DNA of 64,000 nt from Orrella dioscoreae (GTDB lineage: Bacteria > Pseudomonadota > Gammaproteobacteria > Burkholderiales > Burkholderiaceae_B): positions 1,302,001 through 1,366,000 of the forward strand of contig NZ_LT907988.1 of assembly GCF_900089455.2 (NCBI RefSeq). Reading direction: 5' to 3'. Shown here piece after piece: positions 16,159 through 24,346 of the stretch. Position numbers and translations under genes: made by a program. The first letter of the stretch is position 1, and every line of letters starts with the position of its first letter. The notes below the pieces were generated by a model, which was given only the letters and a program-made list of their open reading frames with translations, was not told the origin of the DNA and did not search any database.

Positions 16159-17193
16159 TTACCGCACCACTTTCAGCCTTGTAGGCCTGTTCCGGTAGTG
16201 CTTCCTGGTGACGTTGATGGAACTGTGCTGAAGGAGTTTGGCCGCTTCCTCGTCCGTCTCTGCCTGGTCGCTCGCGTAGCTTCGCATGTCGCGCAGGAAC
16301 ATGGCGCGAATCTCGGCCGCCAATTCGTCCTCGCCCGCGGCATCCATGTTCAGCGCCGCCCACTCCCGGGCAAATTCCCAGCGGTCGCGCAGCATGTTGT
16401 ACGAGACCCGCTTGCCTGTGGGGGTCGAGACCAGCATGAGGTGGTCGGCTTTGATGGACCGGCGCCGTGCGATGAGACTGGGCAGCACTGCCGACAGCGA
16501 CAGGTCAAAGTCGGCTTTCTTTTTGGTCTTGCTCGCACGCAGGCGGAGCATTTCGTCCATGGGCAAAATCACCGATATGGTGTCCTGGAGGCGCATGCCC
16601 GTGGCGCTGCTCACGTCCATGGCATCCTGCAGCACTTGGTCCCCAGCGAGATAGACGGCCGTGAAAATCATGTCGGTAACTTCGAATTCTCGCGCGTTCT
16701 CCTTGTTCTTCCAGCGTGACCGTTCCATACCAGCCGCTGGCCACGTGCACGCGGTGTAGCCTTTCTTCCGAGCCCAGTTCCAGATGACTTGGAGCAGCGA
16801 CATTTCGCGGTTGCCCTGCGTTTTGGCGGACCGGCGATCCAGGTAGGTCGTGAGATGGATGAACTGGACCGATTCCCAGGTGGCAGGGCCAAACACTGGG
16901 CGGATGCGTCGCAGCTGCTTCTTGTAGCCATCGCGCGTGCCCTTGTTGGCGTAGGACAGCAGGCCGGATTTTTCGTCCAGTTCCCAGGCCTTGAAAGCCT
17001 CTTCGATCGTGCCGGCGATGCGCGGCGCGTCGAATCGAATTTCCTTCCACTTGGCCAGCGCCTGGTCGTAGTCGGTGCCCAGTGGGATATCGGGCTCGCC
17101 CTGGCCCCGTCTGTCGTAGAAGTAATACGTGACCACCTTGCCATTCTTGCGCTTGCGGCTGTGGTGGCGGAAGTGCGGGAATTTTCCTGTCAT
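16159..17193 (-). CDS. int: Phage tyrosine recombinase (integrase)
   Basis: The 344-residue protein catalyses site-specific integration and excision. The N-terminal part (HHSRKRKNGKVVTYYFYDRR) looks like an arm-binding domain. The catalytic domain has R201 in SSATGMRLQD, R304 in LRDMRSYASD (first box residue is Arg301 rather than the usual His), H323 in LLQHSSINVT and the nucleophile Y333 in RKHYRN. I chose ATG 17193, which overlaps the stop of the upstream small gene by four bases; a longer frame would read through that gene. It lies 98 bp from attL. Confidence 0.95.
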   Translation of the reverse strand: MTGKFPHFRHHSRKRKNGKVVTYYFYDRRGQGEPDIPLGTDYDQALAKWKEIRFDAPRIAGTIEEAFKAWELDEKSGLLSYANKGTRDGYKKQLRRIRPVFGPATWESVQFIHLTTYLDRRSAKTQGNREMSLLQVIWNWARKKGYTACTWPAAGMERSRWKNKENAREFEVTDMIFTAVYLAGDQVLQDAMDVSSATGMRLQDTISVILPMDEMLRLRASKTKKKADFDLSLSAVLPSLIARRRSIKADHLMLVSTPTGKRVSYNMLRDRWEFAREWAALNMDAAGEDELAAEIRAMFLRDMRSYASDQAETDEEAAKLLQHSSINVTRKHYRNRPTRLKVVR

Positions 17194-17396
17194 GTGATGG
17201 CGCCCATGTTGGGCTCGGCGTGGCGGCGGATGGGGGCGCCTTCGAACCACGCGCGGACGTGGATCTTCAGGACCAGGGTTTTGGTGCCTCGGGGCTTGTA
17301 GGGGATGCCTTCTTCGTCCAGCACCTTGCGCTGCTCGGTCGCGCGCCGGTAGCCGGTGATCGCGAAGAGGTCATCATCCTCGGCAAATTCAGACAT
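17190..17396 (-). CDS. DUF4224 protein, candidate excisionase
   Basis: This 68-residue protein has the DUF4224 pattern: an acidic start with DDLFAITGYRRATEQRKVLD followed by EEGIPYKPRGTKTLVLK. Such genes sit directly upstream of phage integrases and look like small winged-helix DNA-binding proteins, so a role as recombination directionality factor is likely. The stop overlaps the integrase start (ATGA). Confidence 0.85.
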   Translation of the reverse strand: MSEFAEDDDLFAITGYRRATEQRKVLDEEGIPYKPRGTKTLVLKIHVRAWFEGAPIRRHAEPNMGAIT

Positions 17397-17419
17397 GCGT
17401 CCTCCTTGCGATGGTCGGA

Positions 17420-17653
17420 TTATTTTCGGGGGCGAGCCTTGATTTGGACAGCGTCCAGCGCGTCGTAATCGGCCTGCAGGGCCGGGTCGCGGGTAACGGC
17501 GCGAGCGAGAGCCCAGCGGGCGCGGACAATCGCGTTTTCGAGGCGTTCGATTTCGCGGTGGGGTTTGCGATGTGCGAGCCCGATCATCCAGCCGAGGCTG
17601 AAAGCGCACCCTGCGACGACCAGCAGAGCCAGGATGGGCAGGTATTGCTGCAT
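17420..17653 (-). CDS. Small membrane protein
   Basis: This 77-residue protein has one N-terminal membrane helix (YLPILALLVVAGCAFSLGWM) and a basic, helical cytoplasmic tail. The ATG at 17653 is preferred over the one at 17659 because the GGAGGA box then lies six bases upstream. It belongs to the leftward operon. Function unknown. Confidence 0.7.
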   Translation of the reverse strand: MQQYLPILALLVVAGCAFSLGWMIGLAHRKPHREIERLENAIVRARWALARAVTRDPALQADYDALDAVQIKARPRK

Positions 17654-17655
17654 GG

Positions 17656-18051
17656 TCATTCCTCCTTGGCGCGCTGGGCGTCGGCGGGCACAAGCATCCA
17701 CGTCACGGGCTCGCTATGGACGTAGGGCCATACCCATGCGCCATTCCCGTTATAGGCTGCCTGCAACCAGTAGCCATCGGCGATCCGGTGATCCCCTTTG
17801 CCGCGCAACAGGATTGTGCTGCCATCCCTCGGCGCCGTCTCGATAGGCTGCCACTGCTGCCGCCCCTCCCGATCAGCGAGAACGGCGGCGCGCACCTGAT
17901 CGGCGGTATACAGCGCCGATGGCCCCCGGGTCTTGGGCACCACGTCGATGGCTGTCTGGGCATCGGCGGGGCTGGAGTAAATCCCATACAGAGCCGCGCC
18001 GTGGAACACAGCCCACAAGTCGCTTTCGGGCAGTTGAATGTCTTTGATCAT
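17656..18051 (-). CDS. Phage hypothetical protein with WQPIETAPRDG motif
   Basis: The 131-residue soluble protein contains WQPIETAPRDGSTILLRGKG, a motif typical of short phage proteins of the DUF551-like kind, followed by GYWLQAAYNGNGAWVWPYVH. The N-terminal half is a small alpha/beta unit. It overlaps the HNH gene upstream by four bases (ATGA). Its role is not known. Confidence 0.75.
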   Translation of the reverse strand: MIKDIQLPESDLWAVFHGAALYGIYSSPADAQTAIDVVPKTRGPSALYTADQVRAAVLADREGRQQWQPIETAPRDGSTILLRGKGDHRIADGYWLQAAYNGNGAWVWPYVHSEPVTWMLVPADAQRAKEE

Positions 18052-18458
18052 TTGTAGTTCACTCCCTTTACGATCCGCAGGACGACGCGTTGGGTGACGC
18101 CATATCTCTTTGCTAGCGCTCTCTGGCTGTGGTCCCTGTTGTTGGGGATGTAGGCGGCTCGGATGGCCTCTGCTTCTTGGTTGCTGAGCTTCCGCCGTTC
18201 CGATATCGCGTTGCGCCCCTTGGCAGCCCGGTCTCGGTTGTTGTCGCCTTTCGTGCCTAGCAGCAAATGGTCCGGGTTGTGGCAGCACGGGTTGTCGCAC
18301 TTGTGCATGACGACGAGGCCCTTGATGTCATCAAGGAAAAGCCCGTTTGCTCTGACATATGCCAGCCGGTGAGCACCGACGGAGCGGCCGCCCGCCTGAA
18401 CGCGCCCATAGCCGCAGTCGTCTCGGCGCCCGGTCCATTCAATGCAAGGGCTGCTCAT
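18048..18458 (-). CDS. HNH endonuclease (homing type)
   Basis: This 136-residue protein has an HNH_3-type core: GAHRLAYVRANG, then VVMHKCDNPCCHNPDHLLLG with the His-Asn-His pattern and zinc-type cysteines, then GDNNRDRAAKGRN. The C-terminal SQRALAKRYGVTQRVVLRIV is a helix-turn-helix that would set DNA specificity. It is probably a free-standing mobile endonuclease. ATGA overlaps link it to both neighbours. Confidence 0.88.
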   Translation of the reverse strand: MSSPCIEWTGRRDDCGYGRVQAGGRSVGAHRLAYVRANGLFLDDIKGLVVMHKCDNPCCHNPDHLLLGTKGDNNRDRAAKGRNAISERRKLSNQEAEAIRAAYIPNNRDHSQRALAKRYGVTQRVVLRIVKGVNYK

Positions 18459-18778
18459 GCTTCGCCTCCCTTGCTCTCCTGGCGCGCGGCATTGATCAGG
18501 ATGCTGGCCGCCCGGCGCGAGGTTTCCCGGTCCTGGAACACCAGCAGCTCGCGCCCGTCCGAGAGGATGATGGAGCCGAACGGTGATTCTCCGTGGCCCG
18601 AGCACGACGCGATAGTGGCGAGCGCACCGTTGTTGAGCGCGTCCACCAGGTCCGCGATTTCCGGGTCGCACCACACTGCCGGGGTGCCGTTCAGGTGGTG
18701 CCTGATCGTCACCATGTTGCGCTCGCGGTCCGGGGTTGTGAGGTGATGGTCTGGCGGCAGGGGGATATCAGGCAGCAT
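18455..18778 (-). CDS. Phage hypothetical protein, 107 residues
   Basis: The frame starts at 18778 (MLPDIPLPPDHHLTTPDRER) and contains VWCDPEIADLVDALNNGALA and SGHGESPFGSIILSDGRELL, which look like a compact soluble fold. I do not recognise the family. It overlaps both neighbouring genes slightly, as expected in this operon. Confidence 0.7.
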   Translation of the reverse strand: MLPDIPLPPDHHLTTPDRERNMVTIRHHLNGTPAVWCDPEIADLVDALNNGALATIASCSGHGESPFGSIILSDGRELLVFQDRETSRRAASILINAARQESKGGEA

Positions 18779-19853
18779 TGCCGTTCTCCTGGCGCGCGGC
18801 GTCGAGCACTTCCACCGTGAGACGGACGCGCTTCCCTTCGTTCGCGTTTAGGTCTGTGGCATGGCGCATCACCAGCACATTCGCGCCGTTGCCGAAGTGC
18901 TCGGGATACCCGGTTTCCCAGGCGTCCCAATGCACGCCACGGCTGAAAATGTGCCCTCCACCCTGCGGGCAGCAGACGCAAACCTGTTCCGCAGGGTCGG
19001 AGCGCTTGAAATGCACCACGCCCTCGATACTGAATTGGTGCGCCACTGCGTCCTGCGCCTGCCCGCTGGCCTGGGCGGCGAGTCCCAGGTCAAATGCCTG
19101 TTGCAATGCCGCCTCCAGTTGGGTCCGAAAAGGCTCGTCGTCATCACCTGCGGGCTCGTGGTCGGCCACGAATTTCTCGATGGCGGTAGGCGCTTTCGCA
19201 AGCAGCGCATCGGAATACGGAGGAAGTGGCGGCAGAACTCCACATTTCTCGGTGGGCCGGGCCTGGGCGGCAACGGGGGAGAGATAGACACGGTATTCGC
19301 CGTCCGGAAGCCTGTTGCAGGACAGCACACGCGGCATCTCGTTCTCGCGTCCGGGCGTGGCACGCTCGTAGCGCAGCACGGCCAACGGCTCCGCGCTCGC
19401 GGCAGGCTGCGCCACCACTTCGGCGTGTACGCAGTGCTGTCCCTGGTGGACAGCGACGTGCACCCCGCGCGGGTCAGGCGTTGCCGTGACGACGAGGGCG
19501 GCAGGCTGCGCACCGTGGCGGGCCATCGCACGGATGGCCGCAACTGCCATGTCTTGGCCTACGCCTGAGCCCTCGCACCATTCCGGCACGCATTCGTCCA
19601 GTGCCTGGCATACCGCCTGCCATGCATTGGCCTGCTGGTCGAGTGCTGCCGGGGGAGTAGAGGATTCCAGCAGGCCACGAACGACATCTGCGGCCCATTC
19701 GTAGCCGAACGTCTCGATGGCCAGTTGAGGGTTGCGCAGCAGGTGCTGTGCGTTCTGTCGCGGGCACCAATCGGAATCGGTACTCGGCGACACTGCCGGT
19801 GCGCTGGCCTGGGCCTGGAGGGAGGATTGGGATTCAGGGGTGGGGGTGGTCAT
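18768..19853 (-). CDS. Phage hypothetical protein, 361 residues
   Basis: The protein has a Ser/Gln/Ala-rich N-terminus and then modular stretches, among them NPQLAIETFGYEWAADVVRG, FVADHEPAGDDDEPFRTQLE and SDPAEQVCVCCPQGGGHIFS. The last contains a CxC-C cluster that could bind zinc. Such long low-conservation proteins are common in the left arms of Burkholderia and Bordetella phages. Function unknown. Confidence 0.7.
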   Translation of the reverse strand: MTTPTPESQSSLQAQASAPAVSPSTDSDWCPRQNAQHLLRNPQLAIETFGYEWAADVVRGLLESSTPPAALDQQANAWQAVCQALDECVPEWCEGSGVGQDMAVAAIRAMARHGAQPAALVVTATPDPRGVHVAVHQGQHCVHAEVVAQPAASAEPLAVLRYERATPGRENEMPRVLSCNRLPDGEYRVYLSPVAAQARPTEKCGVLPPLPPYSDALLAKAPTAIEKFVADHEPAGDDDEPFRTQLEAALQQAFDLGLAAQASGQAQDAVAHQFSIEGVVHFKRSDPAEQVCVCCPQGGGHIFSRGVHWDAWETGYPEHFGNGANVLVMRHATDLNANEGKRVRLTVEVLDAARQENGNAA

Positions 19854-20020
19854 GCTGCTTTCCTTTTTTCAGTGGTGCAGCGGCGGCAGGCGCCCGATGT
19901 GTTCACACACGATTTTTGGAGGGGAATTCTTTTCGCTTTTTCACAGAAATTTCCGGCCCTACTATTCGCGGGTCGAGTGTTTCGACACCCTTTAAATCTC
20001 AAAATGAGGAGAAAAATCTG

Positions 20021-20242
20021 ATGAAAGAAATCGATGGAAAAGCCGTTCTGCAATACGCGTTGGACTGCCTTTTGATGGCAGCAAAACAGCAGGGTTATGA
20101 TCTGTCTGATCTGCTCTCCAAGGCGCGCGCGGTTGCCATGGACTCCGGCGACAAGAGCGGGGCGGGCATCACCAAATCAGCCTGCAAGACCGAGGTGGTG
20201 AAGAGGATCACCGAGGCCGTTGATCGTGTGCAGTCGGTGTAG
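20021..20242 (+). CDS. Small phage protein, 73 residues
   Basis: The ATG at 20021 has GAGGAGA upstream. The protein (MKEIDGKAVLQYALDCLLMA...) is helical and charged. It is encoded against the direction of the leftward operon, so it probably has its own promoter in the AT-rich 19900-20010 stretch. Function unknown. Confidence 0.7.
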   Translation: MKEIDGKAVLQYALDCLLMAAKQQGYDLSDLLSKARAVAMDSGDKSGAGITKSACKTEVVKRITEAVDRVQSV

Positions 20243-20251
20243 GGCCGGCCC

Positions 20252-20623
20252 TCACATCGCGCCGATGTAGGGCACCCAGCCCTGCACCGGCCTCAAGGTG
20301 GTCTTGCTGAAGATCACATTGCCGTCCTTGTCGCGCTTGTCGCCGCGGCACATCACGCGGCAGCGACGTGCGCCTGCCGTGCGCTTGGCGAGTTCGATCC
20401 AGTCGTTGGCGAAGGCGGGGGCGTCGAAGGGGGGGCTAACCTGGCGCACCCCGCCCTCGGCCATGATCTTTTCCGCTTCGGCCTTGACCCAGGCTGCCTG
20501 GTCTTCCTTGGTGAACTCGTTGCGCTCGGACCTGGGCATACGGTCCCAGGCTTTATCGAAACGCGTTTCTGCCATCTTCGTGGCGGCAGGCAGGGTCATA
20601 CCGAACACACAAAATGCGCTCAT
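20252..20623 (-). CDS. Phage hypothetical protein, 123 residues
   Basis: The protein starts MSAFCVFGMTLPAATKMAET and has a long charged helix (RNEFTKEDQAAWVKAEAEKI). Its C-terminal block RCRVMCRGDKRDKDGNVIFS is basic, suggesting nucleic acid contact. The family is not recognised. It ends convergent with the small plus-strand gene before it. It also carries one copy of the AAACGCGTTT palindrome. Confidence 0.65.
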   Translation of the reverse strand: MSAFCVFGMTLPAATKMAETRFDKAWDRMPRSERNEFTKEDQAAWVKAEAEKIMAEGGVRQVSPPFDAPAFANDWIELAKRTAGARRCRVMCRGDKRDKDGNVIFSKTTLRPVQGWVPYIGAM

Positions 20624-20674
20624 GGCTACCTCTGTAGGGTTGGGGTACGATCGCCTCGCACAATGGGAGACGTT

Positions 20675-20878
20675 ATGGATGCGGTAACGAAATTGGCTGG
20701 GGCCGTGCTGATTAGCGGCGTTTTCATCGCCACGGCGATTTATCTCGGGTTGACGTATGAAACTCGTGTTGCGGTCAACTCGTGCATCGACGCAGGGAAA
20801 GCAACCGCCAGCACGGCTAGCTGGGACGCTGAGTACTTGCGAGCCAATTGCGGGAAGATCATGTTGCAGCGACGGTAG
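20675..20878 (+). CDS. Small membrane protein, 67 residues
   Basis: The ATG at 20675 follows GGGAGA by six bases; an earlier ATG at 20663 lacks a binding site. One membrane helix spans about residues 7-29 (LAGAVLISGVFIATAIYLGL). Two cysteines follow in a short outer tail. It is another plus-strand gene inside the leftward operon, so it could be a lysogenic-conversion gene. Function unknown. Confidence 0.6.
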   Translation: MDAVTKLAGAVLISGVFIATAIYLGLTYETRVAVNSCIDAGKATASTASWDAEYLRANCGKIMLQRR

Positions 20879-20881
20879 GTC

Positions 20882-21364
20882 CTAGAACGGAATGTCATCA
20901 TGCAGATCAGCAACCCCGCCGACACCAGCGTTTGCGGGGTTGTCTGCCGGGGGCGCGGCGCGGCCTTCGCGCGTAGCCTGATAGTCCTCGGCTGAAGTGG
21001 CCTGGCGCTGCCCACCTTGGCCGCCACCCTCACGCCCGCCCAGCATCTGCATCTGGTCGGCGATGATTTCGGTGGTGTAGCGCTCGACCCCCTGTCGATC
21101 CGTCCATTTTCGGGTCTTCAGTCTTCCCTCGATGTAGACCGAGCGGCCTTTCTTCAGATACTCGCCAGCGATCTCGGCCAGCCGGTTGTAGAACACAACG
21201 CGGTGCCATTCCGTGTCCTCGCGCTTTTCACCGGTGTTCCTGTCTTTCCACTGGCTGGTGGTGGCGATCGACACGGTGCAGATGGCTGCGCCATCGGGCG
21301 AGTAGCGGACCTCGGGATCTCGCCCGAGGTTGCCGACGATGATTACCTTGTTGACGCTGGCCAT
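20882..21364 (-). CDS. ssb: Phage single-stranded DNA-binding protein
   Basis: The 160-residue protein is a full SSB: the OB fold begins [20 protein letters not shown] and continues through [20 protein letters not shown] and [20 protein letters not shown]. It ends in the acidic tip DLHDDIPF that recruits replication partners. It protects ssDNA during phage replication and recombination. It lies just downstream of the ParB-like gene. Confidence 0.95.
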   Translation of the reverse strand: MASVNKVIIVGNLGRDPEVRYSPDGAAICTVSIATTSQWKDRNTGEKREDTEWHRVVFYNRLAEIAGEYLKKGRSVYIEGRLKTRKWTDRQGVERYTTEIIADQMQMLGGREGGGQGGQRQATSAEDYQATREGRAAPPADNPANAGVGGVADLHDDIPF

Positions 21365-21366
21365 GC

Positions 21367-22317
21367 TCAGGATCCCGTCTCGGTGAATTCGCGGTACATG
21401 GCGCTGTAGGCGGCACGCACGCCGGCCGCCACTGCCTCCTGCTCGGCCATGACGCGGCATTCATCGCTGCGCTGGAAATTCCGCACTGCGCGCACGCCTG
21501 CGGCAACCATGTTGTCGGAGGGCTCGGGCGGCATGCCGGACGGCGCAGGCGCAGGCGCGGGGGCGGGCGCTTGGGCGACCACCGGGGCAGCCGGCGTGGC
21601 CGGCGCAGCTGGAGGCGCTGCCGGGGCCTCCTGTGTGGGCGTGGATCTGGGTGCCAAGCTTTTCGCGGTGACCTTGGCCTTCCCTTGTGCCTTCGCCTCG
21701 GCCAGCTTGCCGTCCAGGACAGCGCCGGCGCGCTCGCCGTGCTGGCGGACCAGCGCCGCCGCGTTCTTGGCCGATACCGCACCTTCCGAAACGTGTTTCT
21801 GCACGTCGGTGTTGGCGTTGGCCAGCGTCAGCAGTTCGTTCACGTGTTGGAGCGAGCGGCTGACCTTCTTCGCGATATCGGCGGGCGAGAGCCCGAACCC
21901 CTGCAGGCGCTTGTAGACGCGGGAGGTTTCCAGAGGGGAGAGGGGGCGGCCCTGGGCGCTGGTGACGATGCGGGCGACGCGGTCGGCGTCGTTGCCGACG
22001 AACTGGCGGATATCGACCCATTCGATGGGCGCGCCCGCCTTGATCGCCAGGCCGATGGCCTCATGGCGGCGGTGGCCGTCGACCACGAACACTTTGCCAT
22101 CGTCAGCGACGCGGCATTCCAGGGGAGGGTAGGTGCCGCCGGAGAGGATGTAGTCGGCCAGCTCGCGCACGGACTGGTCGAAGTCTTCAGTGCGGTCGCG
22201 CTCGTTGAAGCCGGGTTCGATGTGCAGATCCTTGTAGGGGATCTTCATGGCGTCGGCGCGCTTGATGGCGCCGGACTTGATCAATTGCTTGAAGGAAGCC
22301 GGGGCGGGGTTGGTCAT
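21367..22317 (-). CDS. ParB-like DNA-binding protein
   Basis: This 316-residue protein has a ParB/Sulfiredoxin-like N-terminal domain ([40 protein letters not shown]) and a central helix-turn-helix ([20 protein letters not shown]). A long Ala/Pro-rich linker (about 225-270) precedes a helical C-terminus. There is no ParA partner, so it may act as a CTP- or DNA-dependent regulator or replication accessory protein rather than in partition. It is a candidate binder for the AAACGCGTTT sites in the prophage, which is speculation. Confidence 0.88.
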   Translation of the reverse strand: MTNPAPASFKQLIKSGAIKRADAMKIPYKDLHIEPGFNERDRTEDFDQSVRELADYILSGGTYPPLECRVADDGKVFVVDGHRRHEAIGLAIKAGAPIEWVDIRQFVGNDADRVARIVTSAQGRPLSPLETSRVYKRLQGFGLSPADIAKKVSRSLQHVNELLTLANANTDVQKHVSEGAVSAKNAAALVRQHGERAGAVLDGKLAEAKAQGKAKVTAKSLAPRSTPTQEAPAAPPAAPATPAAPVVAQAPAPAPAPAPSGMPPEPSDNMVAAGVRAVRNFQRSDECRVMAEQEAVAAGVRAAYSAMYREFTETGS

Positions 22318-22553
22318 TTGGGTTCCTGGCGGCGCTGCCCGAGTTGGATAGCGCTGATGAGGGAAGGGGTGACGCCGTACTGGGCGGCGAGTTCGGTGGG
22401 GTAGAGGAAGCCGCGGCGGGAGCGGATGAAGGCGGCTTCCTCGTCGGTGATGCGTGAGGGCGGTTCGGGGCTTTCCTCTGGCAGTGCTGCCGGCGGCGGA
22501 ATCGGCGGCGACCAGCCCGCGCGGTCGCGCACGATGAATTCGATGCCGTTCAC
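22314..22553 (-). CDS. Phage protein with helix-turn-helix, 79 residues
   Basis: The GTG at 22553 overlaps the upstream stop (GTGA), and the gene overlaps the ParB-like start by four bases. The C-terminal half (SRRGFLYPTELAAQYGVTPS LISAIQLGQ) is a helix-turn-helix. The middle is Pro-rich. It may be a small DNA-binding accessory protein. Confidence 0.7.
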   Translation of the reverse strand: MNGIEFIVRDRAGWSPPIPPPAALPEESPEPPSRITDEEAAFIRSRRGFLYPTELAAQYGVTPSLISAIQLGQRRQEPK

Positions 22554-22873
22554 ATGCCCGCCCCGTGCGCCATCCAGGGCAGCACCACCAGGAACAGGAA
22601 CGCGCCCAGCAGCGACAGCGGCCATGCCTGCCAGGGGATGCGGCTGTTGTTGTCCCACGCGCCCTGTCCAGCCAGGTCGGACGGCGCGATCTTTTCCGCC
22701 AGGGTGCTGGCGACACTGGAGACGGTGCGCGGGGGCGCGCTGGAGGTTGTCGTTGTCATGGTGGCAATCCAGGGGTCAGAGGCGGCGTGCTGGCGGGCCA
22801 GGCGGTCGCCCATAAAACACAGGGCGAACAGGGCCGGCACGACTGCGAGGGCGGCGTGTAGGGCGGTGAGCAT
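22550..22873 (-). CDS. Two-helix membrane protein, 107 residues
   Basis: The N-terminal helix (LTALHAALAVVPALFALCFM) and the C-terminal helix (AWPLSLLGAFLFLVVLPWMA) are separated by a Thr/Ser-rich 50-residue loop. It sits in the leftward operon with coupled translation to the next gene. Function unknown. Confidence 0.7.
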   Translation of the reverse strand: MLTALHAALAVVPALFALCFMGDRLARQHAASDPWIATMTTTTSSAPPRTVSSVASTLAEKIAPSDLAGQGAWDNNSRIPWQAWPLSLLGAFLFLVVLPWMAHGAGM

Positions 22874-23115
22874 GGGGAAGGGCGCGAACGCGCGTTGAAG
22901 GCTTGGGAGAGCGGGCCAGGGTGTGGGACCTGGAGCAGTTGGGATGCAAACGTGTTGAGCGCCGGCAACCGAGCGGCGAGGCCCGCTCTCCGAAGCCGCC
23001 GCGTGGGCGGCGGGTACTGCGGTCAGAAGTTGTCGAGGAAGCTGAAAGCGTCCAGCAGTTCCTCGCAGAAGCGCGCGATGGCGTCCAGCATGGATGTCTC
23101 AGGGTAGGAGGTGGA

Positions 23116-23189
23116 TGGAGCGGGCTGCGGGGATCGAACCCGCGTAGGCGGCTTGGAAGGCCGCAGCCTGACCACTCGGCCAAGCCCGC
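23116..23189 (-). tRNA. Phage-encoded tRNA-Gly(UCC)
   Basis: The acceptor stem GCGGGCT / AGCCCGC is perfect, with encoded CCA. The anticodon arm is GCGGC-CTTCCAA-GCCGC, giving anticodon UCC, and the T arm is GCGGG-TTCGATC-CCCGC. It reads GGA, a codon expected to be rare in this GC-rich host. Confidence 0.92.
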
Positions 23190-23834
23190 ATTGCCGGTTA
23201 CCCGCGTCCGGCATCGCGTCAGGCCGCGCAGTTGGCCATATGTGCGACGGGTGCAGTCGGATCGGCCGACCGTCAAGAGCAGCTTTGGAGGCTCGTGGCT
23301 GCTCATTCGCGTCTGGCCTACCTATTGCTGGTCAGCGCTCGACCAGCGTTCGGATTGCCGCAGCGGTGCTGCGGCGCGGCCTCTCGGGGTGCATTCGTGC
23401 CGGTCTTTCCCGGCTGTCAGATGGGCCTCGCGTCCGAGCGCCTTACAACGTCCAGGTGTGGGCCTGGATCACCATCATCGAAGCGGGCCGGGCTTGATAC
23501 CGGCTCCCCCGTTCAGCCAGCCCTTTCGGGCGCATCGGTCGGCACTAGGCCGGGGGTCTACTCCGTCCAGCGTGTCCTTCCACGCCGCCGCTTCGATGAT
23601 GGTGCCGTCCTTCCAACGGCTTGGGCATCGCATTGCAGAGGGCGCCGCTGCGGCGTCGTGCATCAGGGGCTTTCACCCTTCTGTCGGATGCTGCTGTGCG
23701 TCTATTCCGATCACGCCTGACGCGGCTACCTGAGCCCGGGCGAATGGTGAACCCAGCTCTGACTGTTTCCTGCTGCCAGGAATAAACCGAACTAATGTGT
23801 GACAATCACGCCTTATCAAACTAGAGAGGCTTTT
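23190..23834. other. Gene-poor stretch with a 15-bp inverted repeat
   Basis: No frame here is convincing. ACCATCATCGAAGCG (23471-23485) and its exact complement CGCTTCGATGATGGT (23589-23603) flank a 103-bp segment. The end of the stretch (about 23790-23834) is AT-rich and should hold the promoter of the next small gene. Confidence 0.5.
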
Positions 23835-23996
23835 ATGGGCAACAAAATCGTTACTGAAGCGGACCGCAAGCGCACTCCCCGTCCCATCGCTCCCAAAGGA
23901 GTGACGTTCAGGAGCGACGGCGGTGGCCAGCGTGTGAGCAAGGAGCGTGGCTCGCATACCAACAACAAGAAAAGTGCCGGTAAGCGCCACCGCTAG
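23835..23996 (+). CDS. Small basic protein, 53 residues
   Basis: The ATG at 23835 has GAGAGG upstream. The protein (MGNKIVTEADRKRTPRPIAP...) is strongly basic and ends NNKKSAGKRHR, so it probably binds nucleic acid. It is transcribed against the leftward operon from an AT-rich promoter region. Function unknown. Confidence 0.65.
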   Translation: MGNKIVTEADRKRTPRPIAPKGVTFRSDGGGQRVSKERGSHTNNKKSAGKRHR

Positions 23997-24074
23997 GGCG
24001 AATCTCCTGTCAGTTCGCCACCTTGCTTGCTGATAGCCAGCGCGTACTGCTTCGGCAGAGGCGCTGGGCATAAT

Positions 24075-24103
24075 TCGATCCCCCGCACGCGAGGGATGAG
24101 CCG
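24075..24103 (+). ncRNA. Solitary CRISPR-repeat-like hairpin (candidate RNA anti-CRISPR)
   Basis: In a gap-free 29-nt alignment to the host repeat, positions 5-9 (TCCCC) and 19-29 (GGGATGAGCCG) are identical, including the full 8-nt handle ATGAGCCG. The stem is kept in the same register, with two base pairs swapped (G10-C17 to C-G and C11-G16 to G-C), one C-A mismatch and a different 4-nt loop. A CATAAT box at 24069-24074 could start a transcript near the hairpin. It lies between two convergent small genes. Confidence 0.5.
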
Positions 24104-24109
24104 GGGCTG

Positions 24110-24304
24110 TCAGGCACGGAAGATGCAGCAGCCAACGCCCAGGAAATCGCTGGCGATGTACGTTTCCCCCTGCTTGCGGCGCACCACGACACGCAGCGAT
24201 TTGTGGGCGCGTCGGTTTTTGAGAATCGTGGCAGCGGCGTCTTGACGGGAGATAGGGCGGGCGTTTTTCTCGTCGGCCCACTTAAGCATCATTTGCGGTC
24301 TCAT
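24110..24304 (-). CDS. Small phage protein, 64 residues
   Basis: The ATG at 24304 has GGAGG eight bases upstream; an in-frame TTG at 24310 is less likely. The protein has a basic middle (ILKNRRAHKSLRVVVRRKQG) and a hydrophobic C-terminal stretch (YIASDFLGVGCCIFRA). It is an early gene of the leftward operon. Function unknown. Confidence 0.65.
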   Translation of the reverse strand: MRPQMMLKWADEKNARPISRQDAAATILKNRRAHKSLRVVVRRKQGETYIASDFLGVGCCIFRA

Positions 24305-24346
24305 CTTCAATTCCTCCAGTGCAGCCCCGCGCGAGGCGGGGCGTAA

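Noticed and set aside
22903-23733. Plus-strand frame of 276 codons over the tRNA-Gly region
   Set aside because: It crosses the tRNA in antisense and has no recognisable domain or good start.
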